From positions 8,959 through 72,958 of the forward strand of contig VXML01000071.1 in assembly GCA_009841115.1 (NCBI GenBank): 64,000 nucleotides of DNA, read 5' to 3'. The DNA comes from Gemmatimonadota bacterium. GTDB lineage: Bacteria; Latescibacterota; UBA2968; UBA8231. This document shows, one piece after another, positions 33,384-42,416 of this stretch. Both the position numbers and the translations under genes were made by a program. The stretch's first letter is position 1, and each line of letters opens with the position of its first letter. The notes beneath the pieces are model-generated. The model saw only the letters and a program-made list of their open reading frames with translations. It had not been told where the DNA came from and searched no databases.

Positions 33384-34376
33384 TTACTCGCCGATCATGG
33401 TAGCAGTAAGGCGATCTATGAGCGCATCGTCGGCTGGCAGCAGACCAGAGGCCGGCAAACGCCGCAGTAAGTCTGCCCAGCGATCGTACTGTGCCTGCGC
33501 CCGTTGCAAGTAGAGCACCGCTTCCTCCTCGCGTCCCGCAGAAGCCAAGGTCACACCCACCCAGAACGGAGCCTCGCCACCCGTTGCCTCATCGGACACC
33601 ATTTCGGTCGCTGCTCGATAGGCATCCATAGCCGCCTCCATGTCTCCTGCGGTCACCCACTCGTCGCCCTCGTTGAGCTTGTGGTAGGCCCGCGCCAGAC
33701 GTACTAAGCGGCGCAGTTCCTCCACCGGCTCGGGATGATCTTCCACGCGCAGATCGAACACGCGGTCAACCCACGGCCTACCCGTATCCTCGGCGGAGAC
33801 CACGAGGATGGCCGCGGACTGCCGACCGCGCAGGTCTCCCCCTTCGGCCTCAGCGACCTCCAAAGCCACGAGCAACCGCTCGGCCAAATCGCCTTCGGCA
33901 TTCTCGTAGGCGTGCGCCATAGCCGGCCACACGCTGTCTCGGTCCATCAGATTGGCCTGGACGCTGTACTGGGCACCGGTCTGATGGCCAGCAGCGACAA
34001 TAGCCCGCTCACCCGTGTGGACGGCCACGTTCCCCTCTGCATCGACCATGGCCACTTGCCGCACGGCAGCGTCGGCATCCCCTGCAAGCAGGGCGGTGAG
34101 CGCGGCCTGAGCCGTCTTGCCCATGGCCATCAATTCGAGGCCGAGCGGACCGTAAGCCGGATCAACAAGAGACTGAGTAGCCACAGCGCCAACGCCGGGA
34201 CGGGCCCACGGAACGATGGGCCCCACGGAAAACCAGTGGGACTGAACGGCGACGCCGAGCTGACCGGTAAGGGAATCGCGGGCGACGATGGAATAAGTAG
34301 CCACAGGTCGCCGCCAGTCGGGTGCGTCGGCCGCAGCTAGCTGTGCCGTGACGAGAATTAGGATGAGTAGGCGCAT
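33384..34376 (-). CDS. DUF1028 family (Ntn-hydrolase-like) exported protein
   Basis: A 330-residue protein with a signal peptide (MRLLILILVTAQLAAADA). Residues 24-215 match the DUF1028 family closely: ATYSIVARDSLTGQLGVAVQ, WFSVGPIVPWARPGVGAVAT, QSLVDPAYGPLGLELM, GDLAERLLVALEVAEAEGGD and LRGRQSAAILVV. The C-terminal ~100 residues look TPR-like. DUF1028 has an Ntn-hydrolase-type fold, but its activity is not established to my knowledge. It is cotranscribed with the propeller protein downstream. Confidence 0.85.
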   Translation of the reverse strand: MRLLILILVTAQLAAADAPDWRRPVATYSIVARDSLTGQLGVAVQSHWFSVGPIVPWARPGVGAVATQSLVDPAYGPLGLELMAMGKTAQAALTALLAGDADAAVRQVAMVDAEGNVAVHTGERAIVAAGHQTGAQYSVQANLMDRDSVWPAMAHAYENAEGDLAERLLVALEVAEAEGGDLRGRQSAAILVVSAEDTGRPWVDRVFDLRVEDHPEPVEELRRLVRLARAYHKLNEGDEWVTAGDMEAAMDAYRAATEMVSDEATGGEAPFWVGVTLASAGREEEAVLYLQRAQAQYDRWADLLRRLPASGLLPADDALIDRLTATMIGE

Positions 34377-34428
34377 GGTTCCCTCCCAAGTGTCGATGAA
34401 TGGGATTGCGTATAGGCATCTAGGTATG

Positions 34429-34515
34429 AGATGCTTCGACTCCGCTTTGCTGCGCTCAGCATGACCGGTTCTGGTGCATTATTCCTAGTGTCATGCTGAG
34501 CGTAGCGAAGTATCT
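34429..34515. repeat. Palindromic intergenic repeat (REP-like)
   Basis: The arm ending GCGCTCAGCATGAC (34429-34465) and the arm GTCATGCTGAGCGTAGCGAAG (34490-34515) are inverted copies around a 24-bp loop. The TGCTTCG...GCTCAGCATGAC wording is a widespread bacterial intergenic palindrome. It lies between the PhyH-like and DUF1028 genes. Confidence 0.75.
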
Positions 34516-34552
34516 TATGCCACTTCTACTGTCGTGTATTTAGGATGATCTA

Positions 34553-36301
34553 TTAACCTTTCTTGTCCTTTGCCAACGGCCCGGTCGGTGCTTCCTTGCT
34601 GTAGAGCGACGACCCGCGCTCGTACGACACGATCACCTCGCCATTGGCCACGTCCAGTCGCGGCACGTTGTTGTTGAACACATCGCGGTCTGGGCCGCGC
34701 ATCACCGCCAACTGGGCATCGCTCATCCCCTCGACCAGTTCGCCCCAGCGGTTTTCTGGGTGGGCCATCTCGCCGCCGCTGCGGTTGAAGTTGCGCGACG
34801 AGTACTTGATCAGGATGCCCCGCCGCGCAATCTCGCTCTTCCAAGCCAACGCTCCGTGCGTCGTGCCGCCGTCGCCGAAGAACAGCACGTCGCCGGCCTT
34901 CATCTCGATGTGCTTGACTAGCCCCATATCGCGGTCGCAAGTCCGCACACCGGGTGGCATTTTGTAGTATGCCTTGTGGCTGCCCGGCACGCAGGCAAAA
35001 CCCCCGTCACCCGCCCGTACATCCCTGAGCTGCCAAGTCACGGTAATCGCCTCGCAATAGCTGCGACCGTTGTGGTACACATAGCCGCGACCGGGGTTGA
35101 GCGGCTCGTTAGCGTCGTGCAGCGCGTGGCCACTGGTTCCCTTGACCGAGACAAAACCCGTTGCTCCACCCATCCGCCCACCACTGCCACCCATCCAATT
35201 CAGTCGGTGCTCGACCACCGGATGCGCGACCATCCGCCGAAACGGTTCGCAATACGGCTGGGGCAGTTCCAGCAGTCCATTTAACAAAGGCCGCCCAGTT
35301 CCCGCCAAGCTTTTGGACCCCCGCGCCAGCTCTTCGCCGACTTGGATCCGGTCCTCAAAGCGATCCACCGCCTCGTTGGCCGCGTCCAACCACTCCTCGT
35401 CCATCACCCCGCGCAAGACCAGATAGCCGTTGAGATCCCAAAAGTAAAATTCCCGGTAGTCAATGTCGCTGTCGGGATCTACCTGCAAAAGCGACGGATG
35501 AAAGACCCCGGACTCCATCTGCGTCGTCTTGCCATCGGTCACAATCGTCGGCGGCGGAGTCGTGGCCTGATAGCCTGGCTTGTAGAGCGAGGCCCGCTGC
35601 TCTGCGCTCAAGTCGGCGTGCCATTCCGGGCGCGGCTCCGCTTCAGTCTTCGGCCCCGTCCCCGCGCTGCGGATCACGCCGCGTCCCACGAATTCGTAAC
35701 TCAACAGCCGCTGACGTCCTTCTCCCTGCCACGGCCGCATCCCCTGCACCGTCGCCAACGCCACAATCAGTAAATCCCCCGCTTTGAGCGTCGGCTGCAA
35801 GATAAGCCCCATATCGTCAGCCCCTGTCGCCACCTCTTCTGGCGTCGCCACATTGCCCTTGTGGCTGCACGGCACCAGCACAAAGCCGCCATCTCCTTCC
35901 TCCACATCCTCTAGCGCCCACAGCACCCGCACCCCCTCGCTGAAGCGCCGCCCGTTCTGGAAGTAGTACGCAATGGCGGGGTCCCGAGGCTCGTTGCCAC
36001 CGACCAACGGCGTGCTCGTGTCGCAGGTTTCCTCGCACCAAACTTCCGGTGCGCGGTCCAGGATAAACCCCTGGCCGACAAGCTGATTGAGATACCACAC
36101 CAACGCCGGATGCACCAAAAGATCGCGGAATGGCTCCCGCGTCTTCCCCGGCCAACCCAGCATCCCCTCCGTCGCCCCCATGGCGTCGATCTCCCTATTG
36201 AGCCGCTCGACCTCCGGCCGAGTCAACGTCCCCGGCACGTGCAAATACCCAGCCACGTCAAAACAGTAATTCTCTTCGTTGGTCATCACATCGCGGTCCA
36301 T
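34553..36301 (-). CDS. Tandem phytanoyl-CoA dioxygenase-like protein, N-domain degenerate
   Basis: A 582-residue protein with GAGGAGG before the ATG at 36301. Two PhyH-type jelly-roll domains (about 10-265 and 290-560) can be aligned. The C-terminal domain has ALHDANEPLNP, the distal His in GGTTHGALAW, and an Arg-rich segment RRGILIKYSSR suited to 2-oxoglutarate. In the N-terminal domain the equivalent positions read PLVGGNEPRDP and LATVQGMRPW, so the His and Asp/His ligands are gone. The N-domain is probably structural and the C-domain an Fe(II)/2-oxoglutarate oxygenase. Substrate unknown. Confidence 0.8.
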   Translation of the reverse strand: MDRDVMTNEENYCFDVAGYLHVPGTLTRPEVERLNREIDAMGATEGMLGWPGKTREPFRDLLVHPALVWYLNQLVGQGFILDRAPEVWCEETCDTSTPLVGGNEPRDPAIAYYFQNGRRFSEGVRVLWALEDVEEGDGGFVLVPCSHKGNVATPEEVATGADDMGLILQPTLKAGDLLIVALATVQGMRPWQGEGRQRLLSYEFVGRGVIRSAGTGPKTEAEPRPEWHADLSAEQRASLYKPGYQATTPPPTIVTDGKTTQMESGVFHPSLLQVDPDSDIDYREFYFWDLNGYLVLRGVMDEEWLDAANEAVDRFEDRIQVGEELARGSKSLAGTGRPLLNGLLELPQPYCEPFRRMVAHPVVEHRLNWMGGSGGRMGGATGFVSVKGTSGHALHDANEPLNPGRGYVYHNGRSYCEAITVTWQLRDVRAGDGGFACVPGSHKAYYKMPPGVRTCDRDMGLVKHIEMKAGDVLFFGDGGTTHGALAWKSEIARRGILIKYSSRNFNRSGGEMAHPENRWGELVEGMSDAQLAVMRGPDRDVFNNNVPRLDVANGEVIVSYERGSSLYSKEAPTGPLAKDKKG

Positions 36302-36409
36302 TGGACACCTCCTCTGTCTGGTGTGGTGTTTACTGAACTCAATTACAGGTCTTGGGCCGGATGATTATAGGTGATAACAGCGCTTATGGGTTAGACCAAG
36401 CTAGCGGCC

Positions 36410-36727
36410 CTACTGAGGATCTGACGATACAAAATCTACCGACAGCCGCAGCCCCATACTGTGCAGGATGGTGGCTAAGGTATGGAGACGGGGATTGCCT
36501 CCCGCCGATAACGTTCGATAGATATTGGACCGATTCGAGCCGGTTTTCTCAGCCAGTTGACCCAGCCCCCCTTGCGCCTCTGCCACATCCCGTAAGGCCA
36601 ACAAAAGCGCCCCGTCGTCGTTATCATTTTGATATTCCTCAAAGGCCACATCAATGTACGCCTTAGCCTTGACAGGATCGTCGAGTTCCTGCGAATGGAA
36701 CTCTTTAAAGGCTCCTAACTTTCTCAC
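36410..36727 (-). CDS. XRE-type antitoxin-like protein (HigA/addiction-module type), orphan
   Basis: A 105-residue protein. Residues 15-50 (DDPVKAKAYIDVAFEEYQND, then DDGALLLALRDVAEAQGG) and the HTH part (LGQLAEKTGSNRSNIYRTLS, GNPRLHTLATILHSMGLRL) match the addiction-module antidote family that pairs with HigB/RelE-type toxins. No toxin gene fits in the 118 bp upstream or the 108 bp downstream. It may be a solitary regulator or the remnant of a module. Confidence 0.75.
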   Translation of the reverse strand: MRKLGAFKEFHSQELDDPVKAKAYIDVAFEEYQNDNDDGALLLALRDVAEAQGGLGQLAEKTGSNRSNIYRTLSAGGNPRLHTLATILHSMGLRLSVDFVSSDPQ

Positions 36728-36875
36728 GACTCTGACTCCTTATACTCAGCCCATTGTCCGCAAGCATCATCCATAATATACATTTATCGCCGACTAAACT
36801 ACTATCTGCTAGCAATAATGGACGCCGCCTCACCGGCGCGATATATTGCCCTGTCCATCAACAGGAGAACACGCC

Positions 36876-38219
36876 ATGGCTTTGACCCCTTGGATCCGCA
36901 TCGGTCAGCCCTTAGAGGCGGTCATGTCCGACTACGAGCGCATCTTCGACGCTTGGGAACAAGGCGGTATCCGCGGCCTTGTCTTTGGCCGCCTGCTGTT
37001 TGCCGATGAGCAGGGCCAGAGTACCATCCCCGCGTTCAAGGGCGATCCCACGCCCTACCAAAAGCGCGGCCTCAACGCCCAACTGCGCGACGTGCCCCTG
37101 CAACCCGACAAAGAAAAGCTCCTGCACGCCATGCTGGCCGACGCCAAAAATCGCGGCTGGACCGTGATGATATTCTCCCCTGCCTCCGGTACGATTGCCG
37201 CCGAGGGCCTGCCGCTGGAGGAGGACCCCTACGGCACCCAGCTACACGCCGCATCTTGGGAGGACATCTTCGCGGCTTTCCCGGAAGCCGACGGCGGCAT
37301 TGTCGATGGCTGGACCGAGTCTCCCTACGAGCTGACGTATCACCACGGCAATGCGGTTTTCCGCCCGCTCAACGACGGTCAGCGCCGAGAAGCAACGGCT
37401 AGAGGCTACGACGCTGAACGCTTGGAGCAGGGCCGCCAGCACTTGCACCAGCGCTTCCAGAGCTTCACCCCTGCCGAAGTGGACTACTATGGCGATTACG
37501 GCGTGCTCTCGGAGATGAACCTCTTCGACATCAACGAAGACGCGCTCTACTGGCTGCGTTGGCGACGCGAAGACGGTATCCGCCAAGGCCGCGCCTTCCG
37601 CCAAGCCATAGACGAATTGCCGCGCCAACTGCTGTTGGGCAACGGCCCGCGCTCGGCTGTGTTTTCCGGCATGACCGCACTCGACTTCCACGCCTGGGGC
37701 CAGATCGTGGATTTGCTCTTGGTCAAGCACTACTTCTGGCATCGCGGCTTCGACGGAATGTACGGCACAGTTGCCCGCTGGGTACAGCAGATTCAGGAGT
37801 GGAATCCGGTGTTGAGCGAGGCGCGGTGCTGGACGGTGCTCCGCGCCTGGCTCGGCATCCGCCTGCCCGAGGTGGAGTGCCTAGCCGACATGGAGTTGGG
37901 ATTTCCGCAGGCGTTTTTCGACGAGGTAGTGCAAGAAGAGACGCGCCGCGCCATCGCCGCAGTCGGCGACCCGCAAAAGATCCTGCCCTGGGTCGATACC
38001 GGGCGCATGCCTCACGGCGGCGACCCCATGACCTCCGGCGATCTCTACCGCATCCTCCAAGCCTCGGAAGCGGCCGGACTCCAACGCTTCCTCTTCCACA
38101 ATCACGCCCACCTAACCGCAGCCGAATGGGCAGTCATATCGCGGATGTGCGGCGCGGCGTGGGACGAAGACCCCGAGGGCTACTGGCCTCCGGCAACGCC
38201 TAAACCCGGGACGTTCTAA
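36876..38219 (+). CDS. Hypothetical protein, possible TIM-barrel hydrolase
   Basis: A 447-residue protein starting at the ATG at 36876, 8 bp after AGGAGA. It has no signal peptide. The strand-helix alternation and segments such as WTVMIFSPASGTIAAEG, DGGIVDGWTESPYELTY and LQRFLFHNHAHLTAAEW suggest a TIM-barrel fold of the type seen in uncharacterised glycoside-hydrolase-like proteins of this kind of genome. No catalytic residues can be assigned. It stands between an antitoxin-like gene and a Gfo/Idh/MocA gene. Confidence 0.6.
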   Translation: MALTPWIRIGQPLEAVMSDYERIFDAWEQGGIRGLVFGRLLFADEQGQSTIPAFKGDPTPYQKRGLNAQLRDVPLQPDKEKLLHAMLADAKNRGWTVMIFSPASGTIAAEGLPLEEDPYGTQLHAASWEDIFAAFPEADGGIVDGWTESPYELTYHHGNAVFRPLNDGQRREATARGYDAERLEQGRQHLHQRFQSFTPAEVDYYGDYGVLSEMNLFDINEDALYWLRWRREDGIRQGRAFRQAIDELPRQLLLGNGPRSAVFSGMTALDFHAWGQIVDLLLVKHYFWHRGFDGMYGTVARWVQQIQEWNPVLSEARCWTVLRAWLGIRLPEVECLADMELGFPQAFFDEVVQEETRRAIAAVGDPQKILPWVDTGRMPHGGDPMTSGDLYRILQASEAAGLQRFLFHNHAHLTAAEWAVISRMCGAAWDEDPEGYWPPATPKPGTF

Positions 38220-38256
38220 GCGGCCCTGTAGCCATAACAGCTAAAAGGAAGGTACG

Positions 38257-38628
38257 ATGGAAAAGGAGCACGGCTTCATTGAAATGCAGGTCTACTCCTC
38301 CCGAATGGCAAACGGCTCCCTGCGGTCGATTGGTCCAATGCGCCAGTTTCGTTTCCCGATAATAGGACAAGCTATACATGGGAATACCTTCGACGAACGG
38401 AGCATTGCGAAACGGCACATACACCGACGACTATGCGGCTTTTGTCTCCCGCTAGGCAACCTGACCGACGCAGCCGTTCCCCGTCGCCTCACGGCTATCA
38501 TGCCTCCCACGCGCTCGCCGTCCGCGAGTTTGGCCGCCGGCTTCCCAAAAATTCCATTCTACAAATACACAAGGATTAAACCATGGCCAAAAAACGCGGC
38601 AAACAACGTCCCATCCGCGTCGGCGTAA
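38257..38628 (+). CDS. Doubtful small ORF or gene remnant
   Basis: A 123-codon frame preceded by AAAAGGAAGG at good spacing, overlapping the next gene start by 46 bp. The product is not recognisable and becomes Pro/Arg/Ser-rich towards the end. Other frames on both strands also show protein-like fragments, so 38220-38582 may hold a decayed gene. Confidence 0.25.
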   Translation: MEKEHGFIEMQVYSSRMANGSLRSIGPMRQFRFPIIGQAIHGNTFDERSIAKRHIHRRLCGFCLPLGNLTDAAVPRRLTAIMPPTRSPSASLAAGFPKIPFYKYTRIKPWPKNAANNVPSASA

Positions 38629-39842
38629 TCGGCGTCGGGCGCGGCCGTTCCTTCATGCAGGCGGCTGCGGCGACCGGCATGGAACTGGTCGCCATTTGCG
38701 ATATATGGGAAGAGCGCCTCATGGCAGAAGGCAAGGCGCTCAACGTGCTGACATTTGTCGATTACGACGAATTCCTCGGCTGCGACATGGACGCGGTCGT
38801 GCTAGCCAACTACTTCCACCAGCACGCGCCGTTTGCCATCAAAGCGCTCAACGCCGGCAAACACGTAATGAGCGAAACCGCGGCCTGCCACACCTTGGGC
38901 GAAGGCGTGGCACTGGCGCGAGCGGTCGAGAAAAGCGGCAAGATCTACATGTTCGCTGAGAACTACCCCTACATGGTCTTCAACCAAGAGATGAAGCGGC
39001 TCTATCAACAGGGCCGCGTCGGCGACTTCAAATACGGCGAGGGCGAGTACGTCCACCCCGACCCACCCGAAGTAAAACTGGCGCGTAGCTGCGGGCGCGA
39101 CCACTGGCGCAACTGGATCCCCTCCACGTACTACTGCACCCATTCCATCGCCCCAGTCATGTACATCACCGACACCCGGCCCGTAAAAGTAAACGGCTTT
39201 GTCATCCCTTTTGACTTCGCCGACCCCACCCAAACGCTGCACATGAACCGCAGTGACACTGCCGCAGTAATCATCTGTCGGATGGACAACGACGCGGTGA
39301 TGAAGTCGCTGCACGGCGCGCTGCGCGGCCACGGCAACTACGTCCGCATCCACGGCAACAAGGGCGTGATGGAAAACTGCCGCCACGGTGACAAACAGCG
39401 GCTGCGCGTGTGGTACGAGCCGTGGGAAAAGCGCAAGAGCGATCCAGTCGAAACAGTGTACAGTCCCAACTTCCCCGTGCATCATGGCCTAGCGGCGCGC
39501 GCTGGACACGGCGGCGGCGATTTTTTCACCAGCTATCACTTCGCCGAGGCCATCCGCACCAGCGAGCCGCCCTATCTCGACGTGTACCGCGGCATCGACA
39601 TGAGCATCGCCGGGATCCAAGCGTGGCGTTCGGCGCTGAACGATTCAGCACCAATGGAAATACCCGACTTCCGCCGCGAATCGGTGCGCAAAAAATACGC
39701 CAAAGACGACTGGTCGCCCGACCCCGAGCGCAAAAAGAAGGGGCAGCCACCGAGCAGTGTTTTGGGTGAGATCGAACCAGCCGCCGAGGCGAAAAAGCTG
39801 GCGAGCAAGGTCTGGGCAGACCAAGGCTATCTTGGCGATTGA
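38583..39842 (+). CDS. Gfo/Idh/MocA-family oxidoreductase, EKP motif altered
   Basis: A 419-residue protein preceded by AAGGA. The Rossmann fingerprint is VGVIGVGRGRSF near residue 13. The family's catalytic EKP motif appears as MSETAACHT near residue 97, so Lys is replaced by Thr. The C-terminal alpha/beta domain includes STYYCTHSIAPVMYITDTRP. Such proteins oxidise or reduce sugars or inositols with NAD(P); loss of the Lys may mean a changed reaction. The extra C-terminal tail (ERKKKGQPPSSV) is unusual. Confidence 0.85.
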   Translation: MAKKRGKQRPIRVGVIGVGRGRSFMQAAAATGMELVAICDIWEERLMAEGKALNVLTFVDYDEFLGCDMDAVVLANYFHQHAPFAIKALNAGKHVMSETAACHTLGEGVALARAVEKSGKIYMFAENYPYMVFNQEMKRLYQQGRVGDFKYGEGEYVHPDPPEVKLARSCGRDHWRNWIPSTYYCTHSIAPVMYITDTRPVKVNGFVIPFDFADPTQTLHMNRSDTAAVIICRMDNDAVMKSLHGALRGHGNYVRIHGNKGVMENCRHGDKQRLRVWYEPWEKRKSDPVETVYSPNFPVHHGLAARAGHGGGDFFTSYHFAEAIRTSEPPYLDVYRGIDMSIAGIQAWRSALNDSAPMEIPDFRRESVRKKYAKDDWSPDPERKKKGQPPSSVLGEIEPAAEAKKLASKVWADQGYLGD

Positions 39843-39909
39843 TTCCGATTACTGTCGTGTACTTAGTGGATTTCTATATCAATTCGACGCGACGCAACAA
39901 GCAGGGGTT

Positions 39910-40731
39910 TCACGCCTTCATCTTCTTGCCTTCCGGGTCGTACAGAGGCTCCTTCGCAACCGTTGCTTGCAGACGCTCGCCAAAATAGAGGATATCAACG
40001 CTGGTCCCCACCTCGGCGTAGTTCATCGGCAGGTAGCCATACGCGATGCTGAGGCCGATTGAGTGGCCGTAGTTGGCGCTCGTCACGTAGCCCTGCACGC
40101 AGTCGTCGTCCAGGATTGGCTCCTTGCCCATAACGACGGCATTGGGATCGTCCAGCGTCATACAGCACAGCTTGCGCGTCAGGCCCTGTGTGCGAATTTT
40201 CCTCAGCGCGTCCCTACCCAAAAAATCGCCCTTGCTCATCCTCACCGCGAAACCTATACCAGCCTCGTAAGGATTGTACTCAGTGTGGATGTCATCCCCC
40301 CACAGTCGGTAGCCTTTTTCCAGCCGCAGCGAATCGAAAGCACCTCCGCCTGCCGCGATGACGCCAAGCGGTCGCCCTACCTCCCATAGGACATCCCACA
40401 ACCGCAAGCCCTGCTCGGCGGGCGCGTAGATTTCCCATCCGAGTTCACCCACGTATGAGATGCGCAGCGCCAGTGCGGGAACCTCGGCTATTCGTATCGG
40501 CTGCGCGGTCAAGTAGGGAAACCCCTCGTTGCTCACATCGTCCTCACAGACCCGGCTCAACAAGTCACGCGCGCTCGGCCCCCACAAGCCGATGCAGCAC
40601 AGCCCCGACGAAATGTCAGCTACCCCAACCGATCCATCGTCCGCTAGATGCGCCTGCATCCAGCCCAGATCGTGGCGTCCCATAGCTCCTCCCGTGACCA
40701 CCATGAAGCGGTTCTCTCCCAAGCGCGTCAC
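39910..40731 (-). CDS. Dimethylglycine/sarcosine dehydrogenase-like, C-terminal part (GCV_T) after in-frame TGA
   Basis: This 273-codon frame is the GCV_T/aminomethyltransferase-like domain (tetrahydrofolate-binding) of the protein at 40741-42378 and is in the same frame, separated only by a TGA and three codons. Family motifs include GLWGPSARDLLSRV, LRISYVGELGWEIYAP, DSLRLEKGYRLWGDDI and RKLCCMTLDD. The nominal GTG start at 40731 has no ribosome-binding site and lies inside a conserved segment (DLTVTRLGENRFMVV). It is probably not translated independently: either the gene is broken, TGA is recoded, or there is a base-calling error. Confidence 0.7.
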   Translation of the reverse strand: MTRLGENRFMVVTGGAMGRHDLGWMQAHLADDGSVGVADISSGLCCIGLWGPSARDLLSRVCEDDVSNEGFPYLTAQPIRIAEVPALALRISYVGELGWEIYAPAEQGLRLWDVLWEVGRPLGVIAAGGGAFDSLRLEKGYRLWGDDIHTEYNPYEAGIGFAVRMSKGDFLGRDALRKIRTQGLTRKLCCMTLDDPNAVVMGKEPILDDDCVQGYVTSANYGHSIGLSIAYGYLPMNYAEVGTSVDILYFGERLQATVAKEPLYDPEGKKMKA

Positions 40732-40740
40732 GGTCAGGTC

Positions 40741-42378
40741 TCACTTGATGCCGCCCCGGGGCGTGAGCATAGACGTGTACGTGATAGTCCCGACGGGCTT
40801 GTCCATCTGATTGGTAGTAAGGCGCTGGAGCGCAGCGAGCGAGCCTGCTCCGGTCACCTCGAACTTGGCGAAGGGCGTGAGGTCGAACAGGGCTACACGC
40901 TCGCGAGTGGCGACGTGTTCTGCTGCAATCGTCGGCGACCATTCTCGCGCCTCCCAGCCAGTTCGCGCCGCACCAGTAACCGTGAGGGAGTCGAGCAGGC
41001 CCTCATTTGCGGCGTACCACTGGGGACGCTCCCATCCCGCGTTCTCAAAGAAGACGGCACCCAATTCCCGCTGCCGCGTATAGAGCGGCGTCAGGCGGAG
41101 GTTACGCGGGTTGGCTATCTGCTGGCGCGGATGGATGATGTCGTACACCTCGCGGTACTGTTGCGCAGCCCGGGCGCGGACGTAGGAGCGGCTGTACGCG
41201 TGCGGATGAAAGCGTCTTATGTCGCACTCCCGCAGATCGCTGGTCGGTTCGCCGTTTGCAATCCACTCGGCAACCGCCTTGCCAACGCCGCCAGCGTGCG
41301 TAATCCAGACGGCCTGTGCCGACCAGAACCCGCGGACTTGAGGCGATTCGCCGAGTACGGGAAACCCGTCGGTAGTAAACGAGAAGAGGCCGTTGAACTT
41401 GCGCCTCAAGCCCACGCCCTTGAGGCTCGGCAGCACTTCTCCCGCCGCAGCCATCGCCTTCTCAAAGTGAGGCGGAGTGAAAGGCATCTCGGCCGGAGCA
41501 ACCGGCGCTTCCTCGTGGTCTAGAATGTCATTGGCATCCACTAAGAGGGGTTCGTGTTGGTACGAGCCAATGCCGTAGCACTCGCCGACCTGCCGGAAGT
41601 ACATAGCCTCGTCTTGGTGCCGCAAGAACGGCTGCGATATATCCTCAGTCGCACCGGCGAGTTCCCGCAGTGGCGTCGTAACAGCGTAGAGATGTTGCAT
41701 CGGCGACAGCGGGATGGGCACATCGGCAAGCCCACCAACCTTTGGAGCCCATATACCGGTAGCAGCGACTACTAGGTCCGTCTTAATGTCGCCGCGCGTG
41801 GTATGGACCGCCGCAATCCGTCCATCCGCGACAGTAAAGCCGGTAACTTTGACATTACTGTAGAATGTGGCACCGTTCCGTTCCGCCTCTCGCGCCATCG
41901 CTTCAGCCGGCCTCGTCGCCTTCGTCTGGATGTCGGAAGGAACGTACAGCGCACCCAGAATTCGGTCGGACAGCATGGGAATTAGACTGCGTGCCTCGTC
42001 GGCGCTGAACAGATGGGCCTCCACGCCCCAACTCATGCCATATCCGGCTTTGCGTTTCAGGTCGGTGAGACGCTCCTGCGTCCAAGCCACTTCAAGGCTA
42101 CCCACGCTCTTGGCACACGGCTCACCATCGAGTTCCAACTGTCTCCAAAGCTCAACCGTATAGCGAGCGAAACTCGTCATGGTTTTCGACGGGTTGAGCT
42201 GAAAAACGAGACCCGGAGCGTGCGAGGTCGAGCCGCCGGTCTCGAATAGTGGTCCTTGCTCGACGACAACGACATCCCGCCAGCCGAGTTTCGTCAGATG
42301 GTATGCGACGCTGCAACCTACAATGCCCGCGCCAATGATGACGCCCCTAGCTTGCTGCGGTAATGTGGTATCAGACAT
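40741..42378 (-). CDS. Dimethylglycine/sarcosine dehydrogenase-like FAD protein, N-terminal part before in-frame TGA
   Basis: 545 codons. The FAD-binding fingerprint is IIGAGIVGCSVAYHLTKLG, followed by GGSTSHAPG, whose His corresponds to the covalent flavin-binding site of the DMGDH/SARDH family. The DAO domain runs to about residue 390, a FAO_M-type linker follows, and the GCV_T domain begins near residue 435 (FENAGWERPQWYA). The frame ends in MLTPRGGIK-TGA, where homologues continue with CDLTVTR; the TGA replaces the Cys codon. The intact enzyme would demethylate dimethylglycine or sarcosine. Confidence 0.85.
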   Translation of the reverse strand: MSDTTLPQQARGVIIGAGIVGCSVAYHLTKLGWRDVVVVEQGPLFETGGSTSHAPGLVFQLNPSKTMTSFARYTVELWRQLELDGEPCAKSVGSLEVAWTQERLTDLKRKAGYGMSWGVEAHLFSADEARSLIPMLSDRILGALYVPSDIQTKATRPAEAMAREAERNGATFYSNVKVTGFTVADGRIAAVHTTRGDIKTDLVVAATGIWAPKVGGLADVPIPLSPMQHLYAVTTPLRELAGATEDISQPFLRHQDEAMYFRQVGECYGIGSYQHEPLLVDANDILDHEEAPVAPAEMPFTPPHFEKAMAAAGEVLPSLKGVGLRRKFNGLFSFTTDGFPVLGESPQVRGFWSAQAVWITHAGGVGKAVAEWIANGEPTSDLRECDIRRFHPHAYSRSYVRARAAQQYREVYDIIHPRQQIANPRNLRLTPLYTRQRELGAVFFENAGWERPQWYAANEGLLDSLTVTGAARTGWEAREWSPTIAAEHVATRERVALFDLTPFAKFEVTGAGSLAALQRLTTNQMDKPVGTITYTSMLTPRGGIK

Positions 42379-42416
42379 TCCTAGGTCTCCCGCGTCAGGT
42401 CATATATCAATCCTAG

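Noticed and set aside
38200..38510. Minus-strand frames around 38200-38510 as genes
   Set aside because: They look partly protein-like, but have no ribosome-binding site and overlap each other and a plus-strand frame; nothing distinguishes a real gene.
34525..39870. Shared phrase TACTGTCGTGTAxTTAG after two genes (about 34528 and 39850)
   Set aside because: Only about 17 bp with one mismatch in two places; too little to call a repeat without a genome-wide search.
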